From Bacteroidales bacterium (GTDB taxonomy: Bacteria; Bacteroidota; Bacteroidia; Bacteroidales; UBA7960), in the NCBI GenBank assembly GCA_003554665.1, contig PWGY01000185.1, positions 1-11,940 of the forward strand: DNA of 11,940 nt, written 5' to 3'. Under the pieces are notes generated by a model that ran no database searches, was not told where the DNA came from, and saw only the letters and a list, made by a program, of their open reading frames with translations. Shown here piece by piece: positions 4,729 through 11,940 of the stretch (positions are counted from its first letter, which is position 1; each line of letters begins with the position of its first letter). A program made the position numbers and the translations under genes.

Positions 4729-7700
4729 TCAGATATTCCGCCCAATGCACTCCAGCAGCCCGCTTCTGCTGATGGGTTTGGTGATGTAGTCATCAAACCC
4801 GGAAGCCAGCGCCTGTGCACGGTCTCCTGTCAAAGCTTTGGCTGTCTGAGCAATAATGACAACATCCTTGTTGAACCTGCGGATCTCCCTGACAGCATCA
4901 TCCCCGGCCATGACGGGCATTTTAATGTCCATCAGGACCAGGTCAATATCGGATTGCTTCCTGCAAATTTCCACGGCTTCCTCGCCTGTGGAAGCCTGCA
5001 GGGTTTCCTTTGCCACTTCCTCCAGGTAAGATTTCAACAGGCTGGAAGACATTTCATCATCTTCGACAATTAATGTCTTAAGCATTTTCTTCTGAGGGTT
5101 CTGCAAGCCGGATAGATCAGATACATCAATTGTTGCCTCCTGACCGGTCTTTCTTTCACAGGGAATGGTAAAATAAAACACAGAACCTTTACCTGCTACA
5201 CTTTCTACCCAGATTTCTCCTCCCAGCATTTCCACATAAGCTTTGGAAATGGCCAGCCCCAGACCAGCACCCTGCCGGGCATCTCTGTCTTCAATGTCTG
5301 CCTGGACAAAGCGATCAAATACCGCCTGCTGCCGGTCTTGTGGAATGCCTATTCCTGTGTCTTTTACAAAAAACTCAAGGAATGAGCCTTTTGCTTTACA
5401 CCCAAACTCTATGAGCCCTTCATCGGAATACTTCAGGGCATTCTTCACCAAATTGGTCAAAACGGCCAATAGCTTTTCCTGATCCGTAACCACCATACAT
5501 TTTTCAGCCGGTACCATATCCGGCTTTAGAAGCTTTATACCTTTATCTTCAGCCTGAAGTCTGAAAAATGAGTATATATAATCCAGTTGTTCATTGATGT
5601 CGGATTCAGCCAGGGACACATCCATAACGCCCGCTTCAATACGTGAGATATCCACAATGTCATTGATAATATTCAGTAGTCTTACCCCGCTTTTTTCAAT
5701 GATGTCGATGTACTTTTTCTGCCTGTCCGGCGAAAGGTCCGGGGTTTTCAATAATTCGGCGAAGCCCATGATGCCGTTCATTGGTGTACGTATTTCATGA
5801 CTCATGTTGGCCAGGAAGGCAGATTTAAGCCGGTCACTTTCCACAGCTTTTTCTTTGGCCAGCACCAAATCTTCAATAAACTGCCTTCTTTGAATGGCCA
5901 TGCTGATCTGGAAAGAAATAAATTCAAGAATGTCCTTGCTTTCCTGATTATACGCATTCGGGTTGTGGTAATCCTGAACCGCCAACACGCCAATAATATC
6001 TGATCCGGAAAACAACGGCACCCCAAGCCACACCTCACACATGTATCCGATCTGCTCAATTTCTCCTGATTCAATCAATTCCAAAATAGCAGTCTTTTCC
6101 AGAAGCAAAGATTTTCTTTTTCGCACCACAAGACCGGTAACAGAATTAGCTGACGGCCATGTTTCAATCTGATCCTTTTCGTCCGCTTCAAAGGGAATTG
6201 AAAACATGTCATTGGCCCTGTCATAAAATCCAACGTAAAAATTTCTTGTGTCGATGAGTCTGCCGAGCAGCTTCTTGATGGTTGCCAGCAGGTCTTTCAG
6301 ATCCCCGGAAACCAAAGTCGCATTGGCAATCTCATACAACACTTCCTTCTCAAGCTCTTTTTGTTTCTGATCGGTAATGTCAATCGATGTGGCAAGCATG
6401 TACTCCACACCATCGATAACCACCGGCCTTAAAGTAACCAGCTCCCAGAAAATCTCTCCGGTCTCTTTACGGTTCTTCCATTCAAAAACATGAAACCCCT
6501 CACGATCCGCCTTTTCAACGTGTTTTAAAGCATCACCCAATGAATAGGGAGGTTCCATCCAAAAATCACTTTGTTGCATCTCCTCCAGGCTGTCAAATCC
6601 ATAGGCAGCATATGCCGTTTTGTTTGCATCGATAATTTCACCGGTGTCTTTGTCCTGAATAAGAATAGAAACAGGGGAATCGGCAAAAATTGTTTCAAAC
6701 TTTATGCGGCTCTCTTCCGCTTTGTTTTTCGCTTTTATTATTTCGTTCTCTGCCAGCTTTCGTTGGGTGGTATCGGTTACTACAGATATTTCCAACCCGT
6801 AGTCTTCCATGAGAATGTTCTGTGCTGATACGTATTTTAAAACCTTTCCTTTCCTGGTGATGGGGATATCCTGCCACTGCATGCGCTTCGGATCACCACT
6901 GCTGATGCCAGCCAAAACCCTGTTTTTCATCTTCTCCCTGAAAGTTTCGTCCTCATAAACAGCCTCCCAGAAGGACTCAACTGTGGGAAGGTCCTTCGGA
7001 GTTACACCATAAATATGCGCAAAGTTATCGTTGATTAACTCAACCCTTTGTTCGGGCCCGGTGGTATTAATTGCAATTCCAATGGGAAGTTCATTCAATA
7101 TCGCACGAAGGAGTTGCCGTTGGTTTTGAATTTCGTCTTCATGTTGTTTTCTGAGTGTAATGTCGTCAAACACCGCGTATGACTGAAAAGCCTTATCCTC
7201 GCCGGGCCTGAAAAGAGGGGTTGCCGTGATGGACAGCCAGACATACTCATCTTTTTCAGGGATGTACACACCCCTGGTAACAGGGCCAACCTGCTTCCCG
7301 GTTCTTAATGCGACCATGACCGGATGCTGACTGCCGGGAACTTTTTCCCCGTTTTCGGTGATCATTTTCCAGCGGGGATCCATCGAAGTTTGCCCCTGCA
7401 TCTGATCCCATGATAAACCAAGCATTTTTTGAGCTGCGGAGTTGGCTGATAATATTGTTCCATCAGCTGACTGGCAGACCACCCCCTGTGCCATCGTTTC
7501 AAAAAGCCGTCGGTACAGTTCTTCACTTTCCTCCAACGCCAGCAGGCTTTTTTTTCTGTCTACTTCTTTCCAGACACTGTCCATGAGCAACTGCAGTTGC
7601 AGCACATCGTAATTGTTGTAATCGGATTTTTTGTTGGCAACACCGACTACCGCTACGATCTGATTGTCACTGAAAACAGGAACCGTCAAAAATTTTCGAA

Positions 7701-9174
7701 GCTGAGCATGGCCTTCGGGACATCCTTTTATGAATGAGGTTTTGACAGTAAAATCATTTACAATAATCTCTTTACGCTGACGTACCGCCTCACCCCAAAT
7801 GCCTGTGTTGTTTAGCTGATAAACGTTTTGTTGATCTTTGACGGAGCACTGTTGTATAACACCTTCAGACCAGGTGTTATGTGTAAACTCCTTTCTCTCC
7901 TCGCTATAAAAAAATATATAACCGATTTCGCTTTCAGTCAGTTTGACAGCTTCATCCAGGGTGTAATTCAAAAAATCCTGCATGCTTTCCGTTTGATACT
8001 GCTGGATGCGAATCTGACTCTGCAGACGGATTTCATTTTTTACCTGAATGGCCTCAGCCTGCTTGATCTCCGTGATGTCCTCAACCTCTGCAACCTCTAT
8101 TTCCTGGCCTTCAAAAGTCAGGATATGGGCATTGATCCTGACAGGGAATAACGTACCATCGGATCGTCTGTGCTCAGACTCGAAGATACGAACCCCGTGC
8201 TCACGGTGTAAATCAAACTGTTCCACTCTACTGCTCCGGGGGTAGTGCGGATCAACGTCCCAGACATGCATCGCCAAAAGATCCTCCCGTGAGTATTGTA
8301 GTTTCTTTGCTGCCGTTTCATTTGCATAAATAAATTTCCCCCCGGGCGAGATCCAAAAGACACTGAGAGGTGACTTATCAACTGTTTTCTGAGTCCTGAG
8401 CAGTGTTTTTTCTGCAAGCCGTTGCTCAATCAGTTGGCCAAGATATGCGGCAGATTTTTCTAACCGCTGCTTCGCATAGTCAGTCACAAACCCGGGACGG
8501 TCAATGTATTCGTTTGCTTGCTTTCGCAGTTCAGATAAGGGGATGTTGAATTTTTCGGACAGCTTTTTCAGTGTTGCCTCATCCTTCGGGGGTGATCCAA
8601 AACCAATGTTAATGGCGCCAATAATTTCCTGATTGGCCCGAATGGGAACCGCGTAAAGATTGATGCCTCCATTACATGCGACTTCTAAAGACCGGCCTTC
8701 ATTCATTGACTTTAATGAGGCATCCTCCCAGCAAGAGTCATGGCATAACCACTTCCCGCTTTTCAGCGCTTTGCGGTTGTCAGCAGTATTGCAAAGCTTG
8801 CGTGAGGCCCCATCCATCAATTGACACCATCCCGATGAAAAAATTCCCAGTGCATAATCACCATTTTTTTCAAATACGGCAGCAGATGTTTCCAACAGGT
8901 CAAGGTATTCAGAAACAATACCCTGAAGGTGCTCTTTTTGAACAGTCTTTTTAATCAGTCCGTCTTTGTTGAGTTCCCTCAGGTCACCATACTCAGGTAC
9001 AAAGTCTCTGGCAGCTGAATGCCTGGGTTTAAACATCCACTCCAAATCTTGCAGCTTTTTGGCAAGGTTTTGGCTCTCTGTGGTTTTATGCTCACACAAC
9101 GACTTTAAAGCTGCTATTTCCCGCTTTAATGCCTGCAATTCTTCTGAGGGGTTTTGGGGTACATGATCTGTCAT
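4729..9174 (-). CDS. Large soluble hybrid sensor histidine kinase: PocR-PAS-GAF-PAS-PAS-PAS-GAF-HisKA-HATPase-REC
   Basis: About 1481 residues from ATG 9174, with no transmembrane segment, so it probably senses cytoplasmic signals. Order of domains: a short coiled coil (about 12-50); a PocR-type ligand domain (80-195) with cysteines 117, 128, 144, 148 and 167; PAS (260-370); a GAF of the GYIFF...GIWGEAVRQR...KFLTVPVF type (392-540); three PAS (545-940); a second GAF (940-1100); HisKA with MSHEIRTP (His1126); HATPase with N box (Asn1245), DTGIGIP and GAGLGLAIS; and a receiver with acidic residues 1371-1373, phosphoacceptor Asp1416 in LMDIKMP, Thr1444 and Lys1466. All catalytic residues are intact. 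There is no output domain or HPt, and no response-regulator gene lies nearby, so the target is unknown. An in-frame TTG at 9198 is an alternative start with a good ribosome-binding site. Domain limits are by eye. Confidence 0.92.
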   Translation of the reverse strand: MTDHVPQNPSEELQALKREIAALKSLCEHKTTESQNLAKKLQDLEWMFKPRHSAARDFVPEYGDLRELNKDGLIKKTVQKEHLQGIVSEYLDLLETSAAVFEKNGDYALGIFSSGWCQLMDGASRKLCNTADNRKALKSGKWLCHDSCWEDASLKSMNEGRSLEVACNGGINLYAVPIRANQEIIGAINIGFGSPPKDEATLKKLSEKFNIPLSELRKQANEYIDRPGFVTDYAKQRLEKSAAYLGQLIEQRLAEKTLLRTQKTVDKSPLSVFWISPGGKFIYANETAAKKLQYSREDLLAMHVWDVDPHYPRSSRVEQFDLHREHGVRIFESEHRRSDGTLFPVRINAHILTFEGQEIEVAEVEDITEIKQAEAIQVKNEIRLQSQIRIQQYQTESMQDFLNYTLDEAVKLTESEIGYIFFYSEERKEFTHNTWSEGVIQQCSVKDQQNVYQLNNTGIWGEAVRQRKEIIVNDFTVKTSFIKGCPEGHAQLRKFLTVPVFSDNQIVAVVGVANKKSDYNNYDVLQLQLLMDSVWKEVDRKKSLLALEESEELYRRLFETMAQGVVCQSADGTILSANSAAQKMLGLSWDQMQGQTSMDPRWKMITENGEKVPGSQHPVMVALRTGKQVGPVTRGVYIPEKDEYVWLSITATPLFRPGEDKAFQSYAVFDDITLRKQHEDEIQNQRQLLRAILNELPIGIAINTTGPEQRVELINDNFAHIYGVTPKDLPTVESFWEAVYEDETFREKMKNRVLAGISSGDPKRMQWQDIPITRKGKVLKYVSAQNILMEDYGLEISVVTDTTQRKLAENEIIKAKNKAEESRIKFETIFADSPVSILIQDKDTGEIIDANKTAYAAYGFDSLEEMQQSDFWMEPPYSLGDALKHVEKADREGFHVFEWKNRKETGEIFWELVTLRPVVIDGVEYMLATSIDITDQKQKELEKEVLYEIANATLVSGDLKDLLATIKKLLGRLIDTRNFYVGFYDRANDMFSIPFEADEKDQIETWPSANSVTGLVVRKRKSLLLEKTAILELIESGEIEQIGYMCEVWLGVPLFSGSDIIGVLAVQDYHNPNAYNQESKDILEFISFQISMAIQRRQFIEDLVLAKEKAVESDRLKSAFLANMSHEIRTPMNGIMGFAELLKTPDLSPDRQKKYIDIIEKSGVRLLNIINDIVDISRIEAGVMDVSLAESDINEQLDYIYSFFRLQAEDKGIKLLKPDMVPAEKCMVVTDQEKLLAVLTNLVKNALKYSDEGLIEFGCKAKGSFLEFFVKDTGIGIPQDRQQAVFDRFVQADIEDRDARQGAGLGLAISKAYVEMLGGEIWVESVAGKGSVFYFTIPCERKTGQEATIDVSDLSGLQNPQKKMLKTLIVEDDEMSSSLLKSYLEEVAKETLQASTGEEAVEICRKQSDIDLVLMDIKMPVMAGDDAVREIRRFNKDVVIIAQTAKALTGDRAQALASGFDDYITKPISRSGLLECIGRNI

Positions 9175-9195
9175 GGCAGTTCTTTTTTGGTAGGG

Positions 9196-9212
9196 CAACC
9201 GCTGTCCTTCCT
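9196..9212 (-). promoter_or_regulatory. Shine-Dalgarno sequence before an alternative TTG start of the kinase gene
   Basis: On the minus strand AGGAAGG (9212-9206) is followed, after 7 bases, by TTG (9198-9196), which is in frame with the kinase and adds eight residues (MPYQKRTA). The downstream ATG at 9174 has only a weak purine stretch ahead of it. Shine-Dalgarno sites are used sparingly in Bacteroidota, so this does not settle the start. Confidence 0.4.
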
Positions 9213-9235
9213 GCGCATTGGTTTGTTCCCTGCTC

Positions 9236-9253
9236 CATTACAATATTGTAATG
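9236..9253. promoter_or_regulatory. Perfect 18-bp palindrome, candidate operator upstream of the kinase gene
   Basis: CATTACAATATTGTAATG is identical on both strands. It lies 38 bases upstream of the TTG 9198 start and 62 upstream of ATG 9174. The AT-rich, loopless dyad resembles a binding site for a dimeric regulator more than an RNA hairpin. No regulator gene in the window can be linked to it. Confidence 0.5.
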
Positions 9254-9360
9254 TAAGAAAAAATGTGATGCACCAGCAACCCATATTTGTTGTAAATTAA
9301 TAATTCTGAACAAATTCAGCTGATTTAATGTGGCCGTCCGGCCTGGATCCGAATCAATCA

Positions 9361-9401
9361 AAAAAAACAGCCATTTGCAATCAATTAACAAGTGGCTGTT
9401 T
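9361..9401 (-). terminator. Intrinsic terminator of the metallophosphoesterase gene
   Basis: AAACAGCCATTT (9365-9376) pairs with AAGTGGCTGTTT (9390-9401), 12 pairs with one wobble. On the minus strand the stem is followed by a run of T from the A tract at 9361-9367. It lies about 80 bases after the stop codon of the metallophosphoesterase and shields the kinase promoter from read-through. Confidence 0.85.
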
Positions 9402-9481
9402 GAATTACTTTTAAGCATACAATCCCGGGAAAAGTCGTTCCCGGATCCCCCCGGGGATACCTGACCCTTCATTTTCCCATG

Positions 9482-10693
9482 TCAGGGAACCGCTTCCCCT
9501 TCAGGCACCTCTTTCTTCTCTCCGCTGTCATACACAGCCCACAAATGGTCTTTACCATCTTTGTGCCCTATGAGCAGTGCCCGGGAGTCACCGCTTGCCC
9601 AGTTTCCCGTATGGTTTACATCAATGACAACCACCAGGTTTTCACGCAGTTTGATGATTTCAGGGCCCTTGCAGTGACCTACCACAAAACGGTCCACATC
9701 AAAATAATCAAGTATGGGGGGTATATCTTCGGCAAACACCGGCTCCCGGTCTTCACGTGTTCTGACCATACCGCGGTACCAGAGGGGGCCCCAGGTTCTG
9801 AATACGAACTCGGAGGTTCCTTCCAGTTCCGATGTCTGAAGACCCAGGTCACGACGCACCAGTCGGTTGGCTTCCGGCGGAGTAATTTCCCTTTCCACAA
9901 ATTCAGGGCTGATTCCGCCATGAACAATTAAATTGCGGCCAATGCGTATGATGGTATTCTTGCTGCGCAGCCAGCGACCCAACTCTGTATCCTCATTGAA
10001 AAGATCTTCATAGGGGATTCCCATGCTGCTGGCCCATTCAACATAGCGATCCTCCACATAGCGGACGTCTCCCCTGAGATTCATGGCTTCGTGGTTGCCA
10101 ATTGTGATATGGACTTTGCCCCCTGCTTCAAGGGCCTCATAATCCAGCTTATACAAAAGCCATAACAAAGCCATCATATCAAGCCCCCTACTGAACATAT
10201 CACCGTTTACCACCAGATGATTCTCACCATAAATCCACCGGTACTCCCCGTCAATCACATTCCCGGCCTGCAGGATATGCACTGTATGGGCAAAGCCACA
10301 TTCAATGTCTGCAATGGCGAAAATTTTCTCAGGTTGTTCAAAATCCCATTGCTCTTCCACGGCAAAATCAAACAGATTCACGTAAAATGGATCCATTCTG
10401 CTGTCATCAAGTTTTCTTCCGTTGGGGAATACTTTCAGAGGTTCCCGCCGCAAATCAGCCTGGCTGATGGTTTCATCCTCTGTCACAGAACCACCGGGTC
10501 CGGGAGAAACACTCAATACCCTTGCATTGAGTCCTTCATATAAAATATAGGGGCCGTCAAAGTGCCCCCTGGGCGGTGCATCCTGCTGACCCTCATTGCC
10601 TGTGGCTTCCCCTTTGCTGCATGCCGTGATCAGGAGGACCAGAAAAAATAATGTCATCAGGGTATGCTTCCCAAAATCGTTTTGTGCTTTCAT
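9482..10693 (-). CDS. Calcineurin-like metallophosphoesterase lipoprotein (Shewanella-like phosphatase type)
   Basis: This 403-residue protein starts with a signal peptide and lipobox (LLITAC, Cys25), so it is predicted to be anchored on the periplasmic side or outer membrane. The metallophosphatase blocks are in order: IADIECGF (Asp129, Glu131), NGDMFSRG (Gly164-Asp165), IGNHEAMN (Asn200, His201), VHGGISPE (His258), VVGHCKG (His340) and IDVNHTG (His361). The family's first block is normally GDxHG; here Glu replaces the metal-binding His. I recall similar DIEG blocks in Bacteroidota relatives, so this may be family-typical rather than loss of function. The long insert around 205-245 (LRGDVRYVEDRYVEWASSMG) fits the Shewanella-like phosphatase group. 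The substrate is unknown; phosphoproteins or small phosphoesters are possible. It stands alone between two terminators, in the same direction as its neighbours. Confidence 0.87.
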   Translation of the reverse strand: MKAQNDFGKHTLMTLFFLVLLITACSKGEATGNEGQQDAPPRGHFDGPYILYEGLNARVLSVSPGPGGSVTEDETISQADLRREPLKVFPNGRKLDDSRMDPFYVNLFDFAVEEQWDFEQPEKIFAIADIECGFAHTVHILQAGNVIDGEYRWIYGENHLVVNGDMFSRGLDMMALLWLLYKLDYEALEAGGKVHITIGNHEAMNLRGDVRYVEDRYVEWASSMGIPYEDLFNEDTELGRWLRSKNTIIRIGRNLIVHGGISPEFVEREITPPEANRLVRRDLGLQTSELEGTSEFVFRTWGPLWYRGMVRTREDREPVFAEDIPPILDYFDVDRFVVGHCKGPEIIKLRENLVVVIDVNHTGNWASGDSRALLIGHKDGKDHLWAVYDSGEKKEVPEGEAVP

Positions 10694-10750
10694 TGGTTTA
10701 TCATTTTTTGAATACTATATATGCATACGGATAACCTTTGCATGCTGTAA

Positions 10751-10786
10751 AAGGAAGGGGTCGCAAAACCGCGACCCCTCCTCCTT
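10751..10786 (-). terminator. Terminator of the susD-lipoprotein operon, repeat-like hairpin
   Basis: AGGGGTCGC (10756-10764) pairs with GCGACCCCT (10771-10779) around AAAACC, and AAGGA (10751-10755) extends it by pairing with TCCTT (10782-10786). Reading the minus strand, TTTT follows the stem. It lies about 105 bases after the small lipoprotein gene and about 60 before the metallophosphoesterase start. Just upstream on the minus strand is GTTTGGTTAGTTGTTG, like the palindrome-array spacers. Confidence 0.75.
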
Positions 10787-10889
10787 CAACAACTAACCAA
10801 ACAACATGATTTGTTTAGAAATAATAGCGGACGGGTCAGTCAACAGGTGACCAGCCAAAGCACCAATGTTCCGCTATTCCGGTCTGGCC

Positions 10890-11330
10890 TCATGGGCGCA
10901 ATGTCAGTTCAAGTGTATCGTAATTCCGTGCCGCCCGAAGTTGATCAGAGTCGATCAGCCTCAGGTACAATACCGGTTGGCTGTCATCAATATTCTCTTT
11001 AATGGCGTTGATCTCAATGGACCCGAAACTGCTGTTTGCAGGAATTACCGAAGTGAGGTCTCCCAGTTCAAAATGCTCCCCTTCCACCGCGGTGCTGTTT
11101 TCAGTATCCACTTCGTAATAGACCGTTATTGCTTCATTTTGGTGTGGACCAATCAGCTGTATGTGGGCGGAGTAAGAAACGCCATCTGACATGCTCTGGG
11201 TATCAGAAGTCGGTTTGAACTCAACCTGCAGCGGGCCATCATACGTCATGTCATTGTCCGGGAAGCAACCCGACAACATTATGGCAGTTAGTCCGAAAAC
11301 GAATGCCTGAATCAAAATTTTATATCTCAT
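10890..11330 (-). CDS. Small Calx-beta-like lipoprotein of a SusC/SusD-type operon
   Basis: This 146-residue protein has a signal peptide and lipobox (IMLSGC, Cys22), so it is probably displayed on the outer membrane with SusD. The mature part is beta-rich. Segments such as TAVEGEHFELGD, a middle SFGSIEINAIKEN and YLRLIDSDQ recall Calx-beta or DUF4843-type immunoglobulin-like domains often found downstream of susD. No catalytic motif is visible. A glycan- or nutrient-binding or structural role is inferred from position only. ATG 11330 is chosen because it begins the signal peptide. The frame is open further upstream to an ATG at 11387 that overlaps the susD stop as TGATG, but that would put some 19 extra residues before the signal peptide. 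It lies 57 bases after susD and shares its terminator at 10751-10786. Confidence 0.75.
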   Translation of the reverse strand: MRYKILIQAFVFGLTAIMLSGCFPDNDMTYDGPLQVEFKPTSDTQSMSDGVSYSAHIQLIGPHQNEAITVYYEVDTENSTAVEGEHFELGDLTSVIPANSSFGSIEINAIKENIDDSQPVLYLRLIDSDQLRAARNYDTLELTLRP

Positions 11331-11386
11331 GGTATTGCTCTTTTTGTAAAACATGAATTGAAACCGGGAAATTGGTTCCCAAAACA

Positions 11387-11940
11387 TCAATATCCCGGAT
11401 TCTGATTTAAGTACTCGTTGTTCTCCACCTGGGTAGATGATAATGGAGCAAGAATACGAACATCGTCATAAGGCACCGGCGGATTCAGGTTCACAGCCGG
11501 TTTGGGTACATCCATGGCCCGGCGCTTCAGGTCAAACCAGCGATGCCCTTCAAAAGCCAGTTCCCTGCTTCGTTCATCCAGTATCTCATGCAGCAGGTCC
11601 GCTCCGGAGGGCGCTACTTCGTAAGCACCCAGGCCACGATGCGACCGCAATGTTTCCAGGGCTTCGATGGCCGCTGTCTCATTGTTCATTTCGTAATGGG
11701 CCTCTGCCTGAATCAGAATCATTTCGGAAACACGGAAAACAGGTAAATGATCCGTGTTTGACCCCACAGTGCCTGTATATTTCAGGATATAGGGATACCC
11801 GTCATCGTGCATAGCAAAAAGATTGTTCCGAAGGTCATCCTCCTCATACAAGGCAAGGAGTTCAGCCGAAGGCAGCGCATCAAACCATCCGGGTGGCGGA
11901 TGTGTCACTGCATTCATGGATCCACTGCTACCGTGAAGCT
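11387..11940 (-). CDS. RagB/SusD family nutrient-uptake outer-membrane lipoprotein, C-terminal part (5' partial)
   Basis: The frame is open to the right edge (...HGSSGSMNAVTHPPPGWFD), so the ATG at 11917 is internal and the N-terminal two thirds lie outside. The visible ~184 residues hold SusD hallmarks: PVFRVSEMILIQAEAHYEMN (TPR-like helix), LDERSRELAFEGHRWFDLKR, and the terminal YLNQNPGY. SusD proteins sit on the outer-membrane surface as a lid over the SusC TonB-dependent channel and bind the glycan or peptide to be imported. SusC would be expected upstream, to the right of the window. No sugar hydrolase is visible on this side, so the substrate cannot be inferred. It is co-transcribed with the small lipoprotein gene that follows. 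Confidence 0.93.
   Translation of the reverse strand, partial: LHGSSGSMNAVTHPPPGWFDALPSAELLALYEEDDLRNNLFAMHDDGYPYILKYTGTVGSNTDHLPVFRVSEMILIQAEAHYEMNNETAAIEALETLRSHRGLGAYEVAPSGADLLHEILDERSRELAFEGHRWFDLKRRAMDVPKPAVNLNPPVPYDDVRILAPLSSTQVENNEYLNQNPGY

Noticed and set aside
9425..9486. Additional terminators or operators just after the metallophosphoesterase
   Set aside because: Small GC hairpins (CCGGGAA/TTCCCGG, CCTGAC/GTCAGG) exist but lack T tracts and one overlaps the stop codon; the clear terminator is at 9361-9401.
11387..11917. Complete gene starting at ATG 11917
   Set aside because: The frame continues to the right edge and SusD proteins are about 500 residues long with a lipobox that is missing here.

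Overview
The window looks like a chromosomal stretch from a member of the Bacteroidota. The evidence is a SusD/RagB protein with its typical 'HRWFDLKR' segment, a lipoprotein with a Fibrobacter succinogenes major paralogous (FISUMP) domain, and several promoter-like sites that fit the Bacteroidota consensus TTTG-N19-21-TAnnTTTG rather than the E. coli -35/-10 pattern. I cannot place it below phylum with confidence. A free-living or environmental lineage such as Marinilabiliales/Bacteroidales or Balneolales is a guess.

Layout, left to right. Bases 1-350 (+) are the C-terminal end of a YihY/BrkB-type membrane protein with its winged-helix tail. Bases 351-497 form a GC-rich convergent gap with a terminator-like hairpin and possible further RNA structure. 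Bases 498-1448 (-) encode a CPBP intramembrane protease. It is divergent from a DusB-type tRNA-dihydrouridine synthase (+, ends 2511), and the two -7 promoter boxes sit back to back at 1455-1481. A HAD phosphatase (2571-3230, -) is followed by an array of seven short GC-rich palindromes (3241-3439), the most unusual structure here. A tRNA with anticodon CAU (3619-3695, +) has its own promoter and a strong terminator. A FISUMP lipoprotein (3862-4659, +) converges on a very large soluble hybrid sensor kinase (4729-9174, -) whose upstream region carries a perfect 18-bp palindrome. A lipoprotein metallophosphoesterase (9482-10693, -) follows, with terminators on both sides. The window closes with a small Calx-beta-like lipoprotein (10890-11330, -) and the C-terminal part of a SusD protein (11387-11940, -), the distal end of a SusC/SusD-type nutrient-uptake operon whose SusC gene would lie beyond the right edge.

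The genes mostly stand as separate transcription units: housekeeping RNA modification and tRNA on the left, signalling in the middle, envelope and nutrient acquisition on the right. The two clearest joint units are the susD-lipoprotein pair, which shares a terminator at 10751-10786, and the divergent CPBP/dusB pair. I see no CRISPR array, transposase, toxin-antitoxin pair, phage gene or recognisable defence system. Among the shorter gaps, 2512-2570, 3440-3546, 4660-4728 and 10787-10889 hold nothing convincing apart from the motif tracts listed. The gap 9199-9481 holds the palindrome, the kinase ribosome-binding site and the metallophosphoesterase terminator; the rest is minor hairpins.
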